Below are positions 1 through 8,220 of a stretch of DNA of 64,000 nt, piece by piece. The position numbers and the translations under genes were made by a program. The notes under the pieces were generated by a model. It ran no database searches and was not told where the DNA came from. It saw only the letters and a list, made by a program, of their open reading frames with translations. The stretch is from Desulfarculaceae bacterium (lineage in GTDB: Bacteria; Desulfobacterota; Desulfarculia; Desulfarculales; Desulfarculaceae). The stretch is taken from NCBI GenBank assembly GCA_021737645.1, contig JAIPDO010000004.1, forward strand, positions 50,090 through 114,089, written 5' to 3'. How positions within the stretch are numbered: position 1 is the first letter of the stretch; each line of letters starts with the position of its first letter.

Positions 1-238
1 AATTGTCACCGTCAAACCCGGCCAGTTGCACCCCTTCCCGCTCGCCCCAGGCCAGCCAATCGGGGTGGCGGCGCTTGCGGGCCAGTGCCTCCTGGAGTTC
101 GGCCACCAAGTGGACCTCCTCGGCCCCGGAGGTAAGAGCAGCGATCACCGTGTTGCTGGCCCGGATCACGTCCAGCACCACCACGCAGCCGGTGACCCGC
201 TCCAAGTCGTCTTGGCGGGTGAGGATGTCTACGCGCAC
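1..238 (-). CDS. ComB-like 2-phosphosulfolactate phosphatase family protein (partial, 3' end outside window)
   Basis: About 79 N-terminal residues are visible, starting at a GTG at 238 preceded by a G-rich stretch. The translation begins [13 protein letters not shown], then shows [27 protein letters not shown] and [16 protein letters not shown]. These match the N-terminal blocks of the ComB/2-phosphosulfolactate phosphatase family (LDVxRAT, GAxEVxxV, GExxGxxxxGFDxGNSP). ComB dephosphorylates 2-phosphosulfolactate in coenzyme M synthesis in methanogens; bacterial homologues mostly lack a proven role. It follows the class II aldolase gene by 22 nt on the same strand, so it is probably the last visible gene of the long operon. 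Family assignment is fairly secure; substrate is not. Confidence 0.7.
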   Translation of the reverse strand, partial: MRVDILTRQDDLERVTGCVVVLDVIRASNTVIAALTSGAEEVHLVAELQEALARKRRHPDWLAWGEREGVQLAGFDGDN

Positions 239-260
239 TAGGCTGCCCCCCGCTTGGCCA

Positions 261-863
261 CTATTTATGGCCGTCCAGGGGGATGGTGCGCAGCAGGCCG
301 CTCAACAGGGCCACGCGGGCGCACTCCTCCACCAGCTCAGCCAGGTTCTGGGCCCGACGCAGGTCGTCGCCCACCGCTATGATGCCGTGCTCGGCCAACA
401 AGGCGGCCTTGACCTCGGGCGCGGCGAAAGTCTGGCCCACCGCTTGGGCCAACTCTTCACTGCCCTCGCCCACCGCCTCCACCAGGGGCACCCGCCCCAG
501 AATGCGCTTGGCGTGCACCGTCAGCAGGGGAATCTCCCGGCGGCTCACTGCATAGGCGGTGGCGTGGGGCGGATGGTAGTGCACCACCGCGCCCACCTCG
601 GGCCTGGCCTGGTATATGGCCAGGTGGGAGAGCAGCTCCTTGGTGGGCTTGCCCTCGCCTTGCACAACTTTCCCCTGACCGTCGCACACCAGCAGATGGT
701 CCGGCTCCAACTCGCACAGGGAAAGGCCGCTGGGCTTTACCAGCAGGTAACCGGTGTTCAGGCGCAGGCTGATGTTGCCGCCGGTGCTCATCTGCAGGCC
801 CAGGTTGAAGGCCCGCCGGCAGGCGTCCACGAAATCCCGGCGCGGTTTCTCGGGCATGCTCAT
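261..863 (-). CDS. Class II aldolase/adducin family protein
   Basis: A 200-residue protein of the length usual for fuculose-1-phosphate/ribulose-5-phosphate type class II aldolases. The substrate-binding STGGNIS motif and KPSG lie near residues 25-45. The zinc ligands are visible as HYHPPHA near residue 95 and AEHG near residue 159, and a candidate catalytic glutamate sits in KPTKE. The family cleaves or epimerises phosphorylated or free sugar-acid substrates through a zinc enediolate; the substrate here is unknown. It begins 3 nt after the stop of the upstream MBL gene and is followed by the ComB-like gene, so it is presumably co-transcribed and cytoplasmic. It could act as the carbon-carbon cleaving step after the IlvD/Edd dehydratase of the same locus; that link is inference. 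Confidence 0.85.
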   Translation of the reverse strand: MSMPEKPRRDFVDACRRAFNLGLQMSTGGNISLRLNTGYLLVKPSGLSLCELEPDHLLVCDGQGKVVQGEGKPTKELLSHLAIYQARPEVGAVVHYHPPHATAYAVSRREIPLLTVHAKRILGRVPLVEAVGEGSEELAQAVGQTFAAPEVKAALLAEHGIIAVGDDLRRAQNLAELVEECARVALLSGLLRTIPLDGHK

Positions 864-866
864 GGC

Positions 867-1619
867 CTAGGGCCACACCTTTTGGTCGTAGACCCCGGTG
901 CCGTGGCTGGTGAGCACTATGTCGCCACGCGCCAGAATCTTTTCCATGCTGTCGTAGAGGTCGAAGATGTTCACGAAGCGGCCCATGGGGGTGAAGGCCA
1001 GGCCCCGCTTGGGGTCGGGCTCCATGTTCTCGTCGGCGAACACCGCGTCGCCGGCCACCACCACCGTGCCGCCGTCGGTCTCGATGGCCACCGACTGGTG
1101 ACCGGGGCAGTGGCCCGGGGTGGGGAACATGGAGATGCTGGGGCTGAACTGGTACTCGCCGTCCACGGTGTGGAAATCCACGCCCTTGAAGGGAGCCTCC
1201 ACGCCCAGCTTCTCGGAGTCGTAGGACTTGTAGTAGAGGATGTGGGGGTCCAGGGCAAAGGCCAGCTCGGTGGCGTGCACCCAGAACTCCGCGCTGGTGA
1301 ACATCTTCATGTTGGCGCAGTGGTCCCAGTGCAGGTGGGTGAAGATCACCGCGTCGATCTCCTCCGGCTTCACCCCCAGCTCGGCCAGGCGCTGGTCGAT
1401 GCGATAACCGTCGGGCTGGTAGGATCCGGGGTGGTGCCAATCGGCCTTTTTGGTCTCGGACATGCCGGTGTCCACCAGGACCTTCTTGCCGTCGGCCAGC
1501 ACCAAAAAGGCGTTGGTGGGCACCTCCACCTCTTGGTCATAGCCGTGGCCGCCGGTGATGTAAACGCCCTTGTTCAGGCTGATCATGCCGGTGTTCATGG
1601 GATAGACTTTATTGCTCAT
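867..1619 (-). CDS. MBL-fold hydrolase, N-acyl-homoserine-lactonase-like
   Basis: A 250-residue metallo-beta-lactamase-fold protein. The dinuclear zinc motif THLHWDHC (HxHxDH) sits around residue 95. A second-metal histidine lies in TPGHCPGH, a bridging aspartate in AGDAVF and a late histidine in SHGTG. Overall layout and length resemble AHL-lactonase/AttM-type lactonases. The likely reaction is hydrolytic opening of a lactone; the substrate need not be a quorum signal, because the gene lies inside a catabolic operon between a Tm-1-like gene and a class II aldolase. A GGGAGG ribosome-binding site precedes the ATG by about 9 nt. Cytoplasmic, no signal peptide. Confidence 0.85.
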   Translation of the reverse strand: MSNKVYPMNTGMISLNKGVYITGGHGYDQEVEVPTNAFLVLADGKKVLVDTGMSETKKADWHHPGSYQPDGYRIDQRLAELGVKPEEIDAVIFTHLHWDHCANMKMFTSAEFWVHATELAFALDPHILYYKSYDSEKLGVEAPFKGVDFHTVDGEYQFSPSISMFPTPGHCPGHQSVAIETDGGTVVVAGDAVFADENMEPDPKRGLAFTPMGRFVNIFDLYDSMEKILARGDIVLTSHGTGVYDQKVWP

Positions 1620-1637
1620 CGGCGATGCGCCTCCCTT

Positions 1638-2867
1638 TCAGGCTGTGGCCTCCGCGGCCAGCATGGCCCGCATTTCCTTGGCGGCCTCGGCCACGAACTC
1701 GTCGCTGTTTATGTGAGAATTCAACTTAATGATAGCAATGTGCCCGGCCAACTGCCGCTCCAAAGCTTCCAGGAACTGCGCGTCCGCCTCGGGGTCGTAG
1801 AACTGCTTGCCCTTGGCGTTGGGCTCGGAGAAGCCCCGTAGCGGCACCATCACCTTGACCGGCCCCAGGGCCTGGTTGAGCTTGGCGGCCAGGAATCCGG
1901 CTGCGCCCACCATCTCCTCGGCATTGGCCCTGACCAGGGTGATGTTGCGGTTGTGCACGATGTAGTTGCGCCCCTTCTTCCATTCCTCGTCCAGCTCCAG
2001 GTGGGGCCCCATGCAGAAATAGTCCACCGCGCCCATGCTCACCAGGCAGGGAAGGCGCTTTTGGGCCAGCACGTCCAAATGCTCGGGCCGGGCCTGAAAG
2101 ATGCCCCCGCCCATGATCTCGGTGATCTCATGGGTGGACCAATGCAGGATAGCGTCGAAGGCCCCCTGGGCGGTCAGTTCGTCCAGGGCCGCCCCGCCCA
2201 TGCCGTTGGCGTGGAAAAAGGCCATCTCCAGCTCGGGCCCCACCAGCAACTTGCGCAGCTTGAGGAGCCCGGCGGTGACCACCCCGAAAGCAGTGGCCCC
2301 GATGACCACGCCGGGGGCGCGGTCGGTGGGGCCTGGTTGCAAAACCATGGCCGCCAGGGACAGAGCCGCGTTGTACAGGGTGCGGCGCAAGATGAAGTTC
2401 ATGCCCAGGATGTCGGCCACCGAGGGGAACACCGCGATGTCCTTGGTGCCCAGGAAGGGGCGCATGTTGCCTGCGGCCAGGGTGGTGGCCATCACCTTGG
2501 GAAAGCCCAGGGGCAGCGACTGCATGGCGCCGGTTCCCATGGCCGTGCCCTGACCTCCGCCCAGGCCGATGACTCCTTGCAGCTCACCGACCTGGTGCAT
2601 GTCCTCCACAATGAGCGACAAGCCCCGGCCCATGGTGCCGATGATATGGCCCTTGTCGCCGGTGGCCACTAGGTCCGCCAGTTCCACCCCGGCCCGGCGG
2701 GCCACCTCTTGACGGGTGATGTCCGCCACCGGGGGAGGCGTGCCCAGGCTGCCGCAATCGATGATCAGGGCCTTGAGTCCTTGCGCCTGAAGCACCTCGC
2801 GGACGTAGAGGGTTTCTTCGTCCTTGGTGTCCAGGGTGGCCATGATCAAAACTTGGGGCCTAGCCAT
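1638..2867 (-). CDS. Tm-1-like ATP-binding domain protein (UPF0261)
   Basis: A 409-residue protein of the UPF0261/Tm-1-like family. It begins MARPQVLIMATLDTKDEE, which is the typical family opening. Glycine-rich segments (GTMGRGLS, GLGGGQGTAMG, GANGMGG-like HANGMGGAALDE) and a C-terminal block PLRGFSEPNAKGKQFYDP are also family hallmarks. The plant member Tm-1 is a virus resistance factor; bacterial members lie in catabolic operons beside aldolase- or PEP-hydrolase-like genes and their reaction is not established. It lies 15 nt after PorB and 18 nt before the AHL-lactonase-like gene in the same direction. The family is secure, the function unknown. Confidence 0.85.
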   Translation of the reverse strand: MARPQVLIMATLDTKDEETLYVREVLQAQGLKALIIDCGSLGTPPPVADITRQEVARRAGVELADLVATGDKGHIIGTMGRGLSLIVEDMHQVGELQGVIGLGGGQGTAMGTGAMQSLPLGFPKVMATTLAAGNMRPFLGTKDIAVFPSVADILGMNFILRRTLYNAALSLAAMVLQPGPTDRAPGVVIGATAFGVVTAGLLKLRKLLVGPELEMAFFHANGMGGAALDELTAQGAFDAILHWSTHEITEIMGGGIFQARPEHLDVLAQKRLPCLVSMGAVDYFCMGPHLELDEEWKKGRNYIVHNRNITLVRANAEEMVGAAGFLAAKLNQALGPVKVMVPLRGFSEPNAKGKQFYDPEADAQFLEALERQLAGHIAIIKLNSHINSDEFVAEAAKEMRAMLAAEATA

Positions 2868-2882
2868 GGGTCTACCTCGCCT

Positions 2883-3770
2883 TTAAGCCGCCGGGTTGTC
2901 GCCGCACTTTTCGCTCAGGCGCGCCCAGTCCTCGTCCACCCAGTTTTGGAACACCTCGCGCTGGGGCGCGGACATGGCCTTGAAGCGGCCCTGCATGTTC
3001 AGGTAGTCGGTCACCGGGGTCTTGGCGGCCATGGGAGTCAGGGACCAGCGCACCCCGTCCCACACCTCGTACAAGGGGAAGGCGCGGCACTCAACCGCCT
3101 TGCGGGCCACTTCCATGGTCAGCTCGGTGTCGTGGCGCCAACCGGTGGGGCAGGAGGCCAGGATGTGCAAAAAGCGGGTGCCCTTGAGTCCCTTGGCCTT
3201 TTCCACCTTGTCCATGAGGTCGCGGGGATAGCCCACCGAGGCCGTAGCCACATAGGGGATGCGGTGGGCGGCCATGATCTCCACGATGTTTTTCTTGGGC
3301 TCCAGCTTGGGGGCCGAGGCCGGGGTGGTGGTGGTCCAGCAGCCCGGCGGGGTGGCCGAGGAGCGCTGGATGCCGGTGTTCATGTAGGCCTCGTTGTCGT
3401 AGCACACATAGATGATATCGGTGTTTTTTTCCGCCGCGCCGCTAAGGGCCTGCAAGCCGATATCAAAGGTGCCGCCGTCCCCGGCCCAGGCCAGGACGTT
3501 GGTTTCGCCTTTGCCCTGGCGGTCCAGGGAAGCGCGCACTCCGGCGGCGGCCATGGCGGTAGTGGCAAAGGGCACCGACATCACCGGCACCCTGAGGCAA
3601 GTGCTGGGATAAAGGCCCACGAAGGTGGGCCAGCAACCGGCGGGCATCACCACCATGGTTTTGGGGCCCAGCACCTCCAGAACGTAACGCATCACCAGCG
3701 AGGCCCCGCAGCCGGGACAGCCCATGTGCCCTGGCGCCAGGAGTTCCTGCTTCAATATTTTATTGTTCAT
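2883..3770 (-). CDS. porB: 2-oxoacid (pyruvate):ferredoxin oxidoreductase, beta subunit
   Basis: A 295-residue TPP-binding subunit. The start at MNNKILKQ (ATG 3770) is chosen because it overlaps the PorA stop as ATGA; the frame stays open further upstream. The N-terminal GCPGCGASL block supplies Fe-S ligands, and the TPP motif reads AWAGDGGTFDIG with the later NEAYMNTG block. These are diagnostic for PorB of the four-subunit pyruvate synthase type. With PorA, PorG and the PorD-like fusion upstream it would oxidise a 2-oxoacid to acyl-CoA, CO2 and reduced ferredoxin in the cytoplasm. Pyruvate is the best guess; branched-chain or other 2-oxoacids remain possible. Confidence 0.92.
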   Translation of the reverse strand: MNNKILKQELLAPGHMGCPGCGASLVMRYVLEVLGPKTMVVMPAGCWPTFVGLYPSTCLRVPVMSVPFATTAMAAAGVRASLDRQGKGETNVLAWAGDGGTFDIGLQALSGAAEKNTDIIYVCYDNEAYMNTGIQRSSATPPGCWTTTTPASAPKLEPKKNIVEIMAAHRIPYVATASVGYPRDLMDKVEKAKGLKGTRFLHILASCPTGWRHDTELTMEVARKAVECRAFPLYEVWDGVRWSLTPMAAKTPVTDYLNMQGRFKAMSAPQREVFQNWVDEDWARLSEKCGDNPAA

Positions 3771-4927
3771 GGCAGCACCTTGATCCAGATAGAGTCGCCC
3801 AGTTCCAGGCCTTGCTTTTGGCCGCCCAAGGACTCGCGGGCCATGTCGGCCAGGATTTCCTCGGTGATGTCCATGCCGCCCACTCCGGCGATGTAGCAAT
3901 GCACCTGGGCCGAGCTTTTGCCGTACAGGCAGGACTTTACTTCCTGGGCCACGATTCCCTCTGCCCCAAAGGACACGTCACGGTCCAGCACCACCAAGTG
4001 CTTGGCTCCGCTCACCGCCCGGCGGAAGGACTCATAGGGGAAGGGGCGCACCATGGCCAGGTTCAGGCTGCCCGCGGCCACGCCTTCTTCGCGCAGGGCG
4101 TCGGCGGCCAGCTGGGCCGCGCCGCCGGCGGTGCCGATGGTCACGATGACCACCTCGGCGTCGTCCAGGTTATGGCCCTGCACCGGGGCGTGGGAGCGGC
4201 CGAACTGGGCGGCGAACTCGTCGGAAGCCTCCTGCCAGGCCTGCTCCACGGCCAGGGTTTCCATCTGGCGGCGATACTTGAGCGAGGAGAACAGGTCGGC
4301 CCCGCACACGCAACCGTAGGTGGAGGGGTTGTCCACATCCACCTTGTCCGCCGGGTCGTAGGGCGGCAGGTAGCGGTCCACCTCCTCCTGGTCGGGAACG
4401 TCGATGACCTCGGAGGTGTGGGTGAGGTAGAAGCCGTCCAGGTTGATCATCACCGGCAGCATCACCTTCTCGGCCACGCGGTAGGCGATGAAGGTGCTGT
4501 CCATGACGTCCTGCACGTCGCAGCAATAGTACTGAATCCAACCGGTGTCCCGCTGAGACAGGGAATCGGTGTGGTCGCAGTACAGGTTCCAGGGCGGGCT
4601 CAGGGCCCGGTTGGCGTTGAGCATCACGATGGGCAGGCGTCCGCCTGCCGCGTGGTGCAGCATCTCGTGCATCAGGGCCAAGCCCTGGCTGGAGGTGGCG
4701 GTGAAGGTCCGCGAGCCGGTGGCCGAGGCCCCCACGCAGGCGGCCATGGCCGAGTGCTCCGACTCCACGGTTATATAGGCGGCATCCAACTCACCCTTGC
4801 CGATGTAGTCGGACAGTTCCTCCACGGTCACCGTCTGGGGGGTAATGGGATAGGCCGCCACCACCTGCACGCGGGCCAGGACCGCGGCCAGGGCCGCCGT
4901 CTCCGTGCCCATGATTACTCTTTTCAT
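3767..4927 (-). CDS. porA: 2-oxoacid (pyruvate):ferredoxin oxidoreductase, alpha subunit
   Basis: A 386-residue alpha subunit. The start MKRVIMGTETAAL at ATG 4927 overlaps the stop of the preceding Fe-S gene as ATGA. The substrate/TPP-binding block AAYPITPQTVTVEEL lies near residue 27, and the TSSQGLALMHEML and LNANRALSPPWN segments are typical of PorA. The C-terminal domain (VIVTIGTAGGAAQLAADAL) is the usual transketolase-C-like region. It is translationally coupled to both neighbours, which supports equimolar subunit production in a PorGDAB enzyme feeding acetyl-CoA and ferredoxin. Confidence 0.92.
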   Translation of the reverse strand: MKRVIMGTETAALAAVLARVQVVAAYPITPQTVTVEELSDYIGKGELDAAYITVESEHSAMAACVGASATGSRTFTATSSQGLALMHEMLHHAAGGRLPIVMLNANRALSPPWNLYCDHTDSLSQRDTGWIQYYCCDVQDVMDSTFIAYRVAEKVMLPVMINLDGFYLTHTSEVIDVPDQEEVDRYLPPYDPADKVDVDNPSTYGCVCGADLFSSLKYRRQMETLAVEQAWQEASDEFAAQFGRSHAPVQGHNLDDAEVVIVTIGTAGGAAQLAADALREEGVAAGSLNLAMVRPFPYESFRRAVSGAKHLVVLDRDVSFGAEGIVAQEVKSCLYGKSSAQVHCYIAGVGGMDITEEILADMARESLGGQKQGLELGDSIWIKVLP

Positions 4928-6033
4928 GGCATATTCTCCATGACCAAAGCTCCGCGCGGGCACTCATAGGAGCATATTCCGCAGCCCTTGCAATGGTACA
5001 GATCAATCTCGATGGTCCCGCCGGCTTCGTCAAGGTTGCAGCAGGCGTCGGGACAGGACAGGGCGCATTGTTGACACAAATTGCAGGTGCCGCAGGAGAG
5101 GCAACGGGCCGCCTCCTCCCGGGCCTGTTCCGAGGCCTCGGCCGGAGCGAAGAAGCCCAAGCTCAGGTCTTCTGCCGTGGCCACCGGGCCCAGTTCCGGC
5201 TGGGCGAAGATGGCCGTCAGCCCCAGGGCCGCCTGAGCCTGATTGGCCGTCTCACGGCCCAGGGCCAGGGCGTGGGCCACCTGGGATGCCTTAAAACCTC
5301 CCTCGGCGCTCAGCACCAGAGGCTCTGGGCCGCCCTTGACCAACGCCAGCACCGCCTTGGCCTCGGCGGAGTCAGGGGCATAGGCGCTCTCATCCACCAG
5401 CACCAGGTCCATTCCCGCCAGGAAGTTGGGCGCGGCCTGGGTCTTTATCTGAACCCCGGCCACCTGGGCCAGGCGCTCTACCTCCTTGGCAAGCACCTCG
5501 GGGGGCAGTTGCCCGGCCTTGGCCTGGGTGAGGAAGCCGCCGGCGGTTCGGCCCGGCTCCAGCACGGTCACGCTGTTGCCGGCCAGGCCCAGGAAATAGG
5601 CGGCGGCCAGCCCGGCCGGGCCGGAGCCGCACACCGCCACCAGCTTGCCCGTGTCTGCCTGGCGCTCCAATACGGGAGCGCCGTCGGCCTCGGAGGCGCT
5701 TTTCTCCAGGCTCTGGATGGCGATGCCCTGGTCCAACTCCTTGCGCAGGCACTTGGCCTGGCAGGGGTGGTAGCACAAACGGCCGGTCACGCCGGGCATG
5801 GGGTTATAGGCCATCAAGAGAGCCAACCCGGCGGCCGGGTCTCCCAGGGCCAGTTGGTGGATCATCTGGGGGTCCGGCTGCCCCAGGGGGCAGGCCGCGC
5901 GGCAGGGGGCCGTCTTGTCCTGCTGCACCGGGGTGAGCAGCCGCCAGGTCCCGGTCTTGTTCCAAGTCATGTCTTCGATGGTCAGGGGCATCACCGGCAG
6001 TTGCATGACCGAATCTATTTGCTTCTTGGCCAT
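4924..6033 (-). CDS. Fusion of GltD-like Fe-S/Rossmann region with PorD-type dicluster ferredoxin
   Basis: A 369-residue protein in the slot of the delta (ferredoxin) subunit. Residues about 40-110 form a cysteine-rich helical domain like the N-terminus of glutamate synthase small subunit (CRAACPLGQPD, CYHPCQAKCLR). Residues about 130-160 carry a Rossmann motif CGSGPAGLAAAYFLGLAG. The central part is shorter than in a full GltD-type flavoprotein and a second complete dinucleotide fold is not obvious. The C-terminal 60 residues hold two 4Fe-4S sites (CLSCGTCNLCQQCALSCP and CKGCGICSYECP) as in PorD. It overlaps PorG and PorA by 1 and 4 nt. It probably carries electrons from the Por core; whether the truncated Rossmann part still binds FAD or NAD(P) is open. 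Confidence 0.85.
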   Translation of the reverse strand: MAKKQIDSVMQLPVMPLTIEDMTWNKTGTWRLLTPVQQDKTAPCRAACPLGQPDPQMIHQLALGDPAAGLALLMAYNPMPGVTGRLCYHPCQAKCLRKELDQGIAIQSLEKSASEADGAPVLERQADTGKLVAVCGSGPAGLAAAYFLGLAGNSVTVLEPGRTAGGFLTQAKAGQLPPEVLAKEVERLAQVAGVQIKTQAAPNFLAGMDLVLVDESAYAPDSAEAKAVLALVKGGPEPLVLSAEGGFKASQVAHALALGRETANQAQAALGLTAIFAQPELGPVATAEDLSLGFFAPAEASEQAREEAARCLSCGTCNLCQQCALSCPDACCNLDEAGGTIEIDLYHCKGCGICSYECPRGALVMENMP

Positions 6034-6599
6034 CAGCTTTTCTCCAAGACCCTGACCCGTTCGTAGGCCTCACGGGCGGCGGCGGCGTTCTCCTGCTTTT
6101 TGGCGGGCACGCCTTCTTCGATGGCCTGGAAAAGGGTCTCCGGCTTCAACGGCGGATCTTGAACCACCTTGAGGTAGGCTCCCAGCACCACGGTGTTGAT
6201 AATCGGGGCCAGACGCGAGCCCAGCCGATGATTGATCGCTATCTGGTTGGCGTCAATAAGGGCCAAGGTGAAGCGGCCCGCCAAATCCTGGGGAACCTGG
6301 CCATCGGCGTAGTTGAGGACAATGGGGACTCCCGAAGCCAGGCCGGCGGTCACGTCCACCATCTCCAAGAGCTTGGGGTCCAAAACCACGCACACGTCAG
6401 GGTTGACTATCTCCCCTCGAGCCAGGGCCGGGGAAGAGTCCACCCGTACGTATGCCGCCACCGCCGCTCCGCGGCGCTCCATGCCGAAAGCCGGGAAGGC
6501 CTGAACGAACAGCCCTTCCTTGAAATAAGCCTTGGCCAATATTTTGGAGGCGACCACGGCTCCCTGTCCGCCTCTGCCGTGCATGCGAATGCCTAACAC
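6033..6599 (-). CDS. porG: 2-oxoacid:ferredoxin oxidoreductase, gamma subunit
   Basis: A 188-residue gamma subunit. The N-terminus reads MLGIRMHGRGGQGAVVAS, the glycine-rich signature of the POR-gamma domain, followed by the AFGMERRGAAVAAYVR block. It is the first gene of the Por cluster, with the next start codon overlapping its stop by one base (TGATG). A gap of 140 nt with a strong inverted repeat separates it from the UlaG-like gene, so Por may have its own transcription start or be set off by RNA processing. Gamma subunits contribute to coenzyme A binding in this enzyme family. Confidence 0.9.
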   Translation of the reverse strand: MLGIRMHGRGGQGAVVASKILAKAYFKEGLFVQAFPAFGMERRGAAVAAYVRVDSSPALARGEIVNPDVCVVLDPKLLEMVDVTAGLASGVPIVLNYADGQVPQDLAGRFTLALIDANQIAINHRLGSRLAPIINTVVLGAYLKVVQDPPLKPETLFQAIEEGVPAKKQENAAAAREAYERVRVLEKS

Positions 6600-6674
6600 T
6601 GAAAATTCCTCCCCCGTTGCGGCCCGTGGCCGTGCAGGGATTTTGGAGCAACTCCGCTTGATCCGGAGATGCCG

Positions 6675-6726
6675 GACCCTGCTCCGGGTGCGCCGCGCGG
6701 CACACCCGGAGGGGTCTTTATTTTTT
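6675..6726 (+). terminator. Large GC hairpin followed by T-rich tract, plus-strand orientation
   Basis: CTCCGGGTG (6682-6690) pairs with CACCCGGAG (6703-6711), and the outer GACCC (6675-6679) pairs with GGGTC (6712-6716). The T-rich TTTATTTTTT tract follows at 6717-6726. As an intrinsic terminator it reads on the plus strand, although both flanking genes are on the minus strand. It may block antisense transcription or act on the minus strand as a hairpin that protects an RNA 3' end. Confidence 0.6.
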
Positions 6727-6739
6727 GAGGCGCCCGGCT

Positions 6740-7819
6740 CTAGTCCGCGTCCGGACCGTACTCCTTGCTCTTGCGCCAGTTCATCAATTCCCGGTTGTCC
6801 GGGTAGCAGTAAAGGCCCATGTCCTGGTCGTTTGGGTGCACGTAGCGGCCACCGGGCAGCATGGAAACCACCTTCATCTTGTGGTGGCGGGGCTCCTTGT
6901 TCTTGCGCTCCACGATGTCCACCAGATATCCGGGGTCCTCGTAGCAGTTGGCCCAGTTGTCATGGTGCATGGGCAGGATCACCTCGGCGTTGAGCGCCTC
7001 GGCCACCCGCCACAGATCCCAGGGAGACATCTTGTCGGTGTAGCCTGGAGCGTTGTTGCCCATGGCCATGGACACCACGTCCACCTTGTACTTCTCGCCC
7101 ACCATGCGGTAGCCGTTGTGATACAGCGAGTCTCCCAGGAAGCCGATGTTGCCGCCCTCGGTGTTGAAGATGTAGGCCACGGCCACTTCCTCGTAGGGCA
7201 CCGGGGTGTCGAAGCCGGTCTTGGTGGCGATGATGTCGTAGTTGGGCGCGAAGTCGATCTTCATGTCCTTGATCTGCACGCTCTTGCCCACCTCGGCCAC
7301 GATGAGCCGATCATCAGGCACGCCCATATTGGCCTTCATGCGCCGGGCCGCCTCGGGCGGAGCGATGAACTTGCAGTCAGAGGTCTGCAAGGCGGCGCTG
7401 ATGGTGTAGAAGTCCATGTGGTCTTGGTGATGGTGGGTAATGCACACCGCGTCGATGCGTTTGAACTTCCAGGGGTCGATCACCATGGGGTGGGTGCGCA
7501 TCCACCACAGCTTTTCCGCGCCGCTGGTGCGGCACACGCCGCAATAGGAGTAGTCGGTGAACAGGCTGGGGCCTGCATAGTTGTCGATAAGGAACACCGC
7601 GCCTTCCTGGCTTTTGATGGCGCAGGACATGGCACCGAAGTACCACAGAGCGCCGGTGCCGGGCTTTACCTGGAACTTATCGATCTCGTAGTTGAGGTAG
7701 GAGCCCCACTCGGGGAAGACTTCCTTGAGCCAGATGTCGCGGCTCATCTCGCGGGGCAGACCAATGGTCCCGCCGTCCATGACTCCCTTTTCATCATACT
7801 TGACAACGCTGTCGCCCAT
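6740..7819 (-). CDS. MBL-fold hydrolase, UlaG-like (L-ascorbate-6-phosphate lactonase family)
   Basis: A 359-residue protein. The ATG at 7819 is chosen because AAAGGAGG lies just 6 nt upstream; a longer open frame lacks such a site. It shows the MBL motif THHHQDHMDF, a later GDSLYHNGY block with the bridging aspartate, and PMHHDNW near the C-terminus. Size and motifs fit the UlaG family, which opens L-ascorbate-6-phosphate lactone. No ascorbate PTS genes are present, so the true substrate is probably another lactone or cyclic compound linked to this catabolic locus. It stands between the MoaD-like gene and PorG in the same direction. Confidence 0.85.
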   Translation of the reverse strand: MGDSVVKYDEKGVMDGGTIGLPREMSRDIWLKEVFPEWGSYLNYEIDKFQVKPGTGALWYFGAMSCAIKSQEGAVFLIDNYAGPSLFTDYSYCGVCRTSGAEKLWWMRTHPMVIDPWKFKRIDAVCITHHHQDHMDFYTISAALQTSDCKFIAPPEAARRMKANMGVPDDRLIVAEVGKSVQIKDMKIDFAPNYDIIATKTGFDTPVPYEEVAVAYIFNTEGGNIGFLGDSLYHNGYRMVGEKYKVDVVSMAMGNNAPGYTDKMSPWDLWRVAEALNAEVILPMHHDNWANCYEDPGYLVDIVERKNKEPRHHKMKVVSMLPGGRYVHPNDQDMGLYCYPDNRELMNWRKSKEYGPDAD

Positions 7820-7926
7820 ATTTGGCCTCCTTTTGCAAAGCCTCAAGCCTTGCCGTTTTAACTGCTTCTCCGAGCCCGGTGGGCCCGGCCCGCCCCCCGG
7901 CGGTGTAATTCCTGTTTAGTCCGGGC

Positions 7927-8220
7927 CTACCAAAAGGTCAGGACGTCTCCGTCTTTCAACGCCACTTGGGGGTCCACGATGCTGAAGCTGGGCTGTCCCC
8001 CGCGCCGGCAAATAATGGCCGTGGTCAGATTGAACACTCCCCCCGGCGGGTCGAACACCGGCCGGAACCCCGGATAGCGCTCTTCCATAACATTCAACAA
8101 ATGGTCCGCGTTGGCTGGCTCGCTCAGAGGTATGGACTCGCGCACCCGCCCGGTCATCACCGCGATGCGGCCCACGTATTTCACGAAAACGTGGATGGGC
8201 GCTGCTTCGAGGCTATTCAT
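7927..8220 (-). CDS. MoaD/ThiS-family small protein
   Basis: A 97-residue beta-grasp protein of the MoaD/ThiS family. The start MNSLEAAPIHVFVKYVG (ATG 8220) overlaps the end of the AOR gene by 8 nt, giving translational coupling. The C-terminal block VDPQVALKDGDVLTFW resembles the MoaD end but stops in FW and lacks the terminal Gly-Gly needed for adenylation and thiocarboxylation. AOR genes are often followed by a MoaD-like gene that supports tungstopterin assembly. Here it may need trimming, or may act as a structural partner instead of a sulfur carrier. Confidence 0.75.
   Translation of the reverse strand: MNSLEAAPIHVFVKYVGRIAVMTGRVRESIPLSEPANADHLLNVMEERYPGFRPVFDPPGGVFNLTTAIICRRGGQPSFSIVDPQVALKDGDVLTFW

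Noticed and set aside
3..1841. A 600-codon plus-strand open frame
   Set aside because: It is antisense to four recognised minus-strand genes and has the composition expected from GC-rich codon shadowing; no family resemblance.
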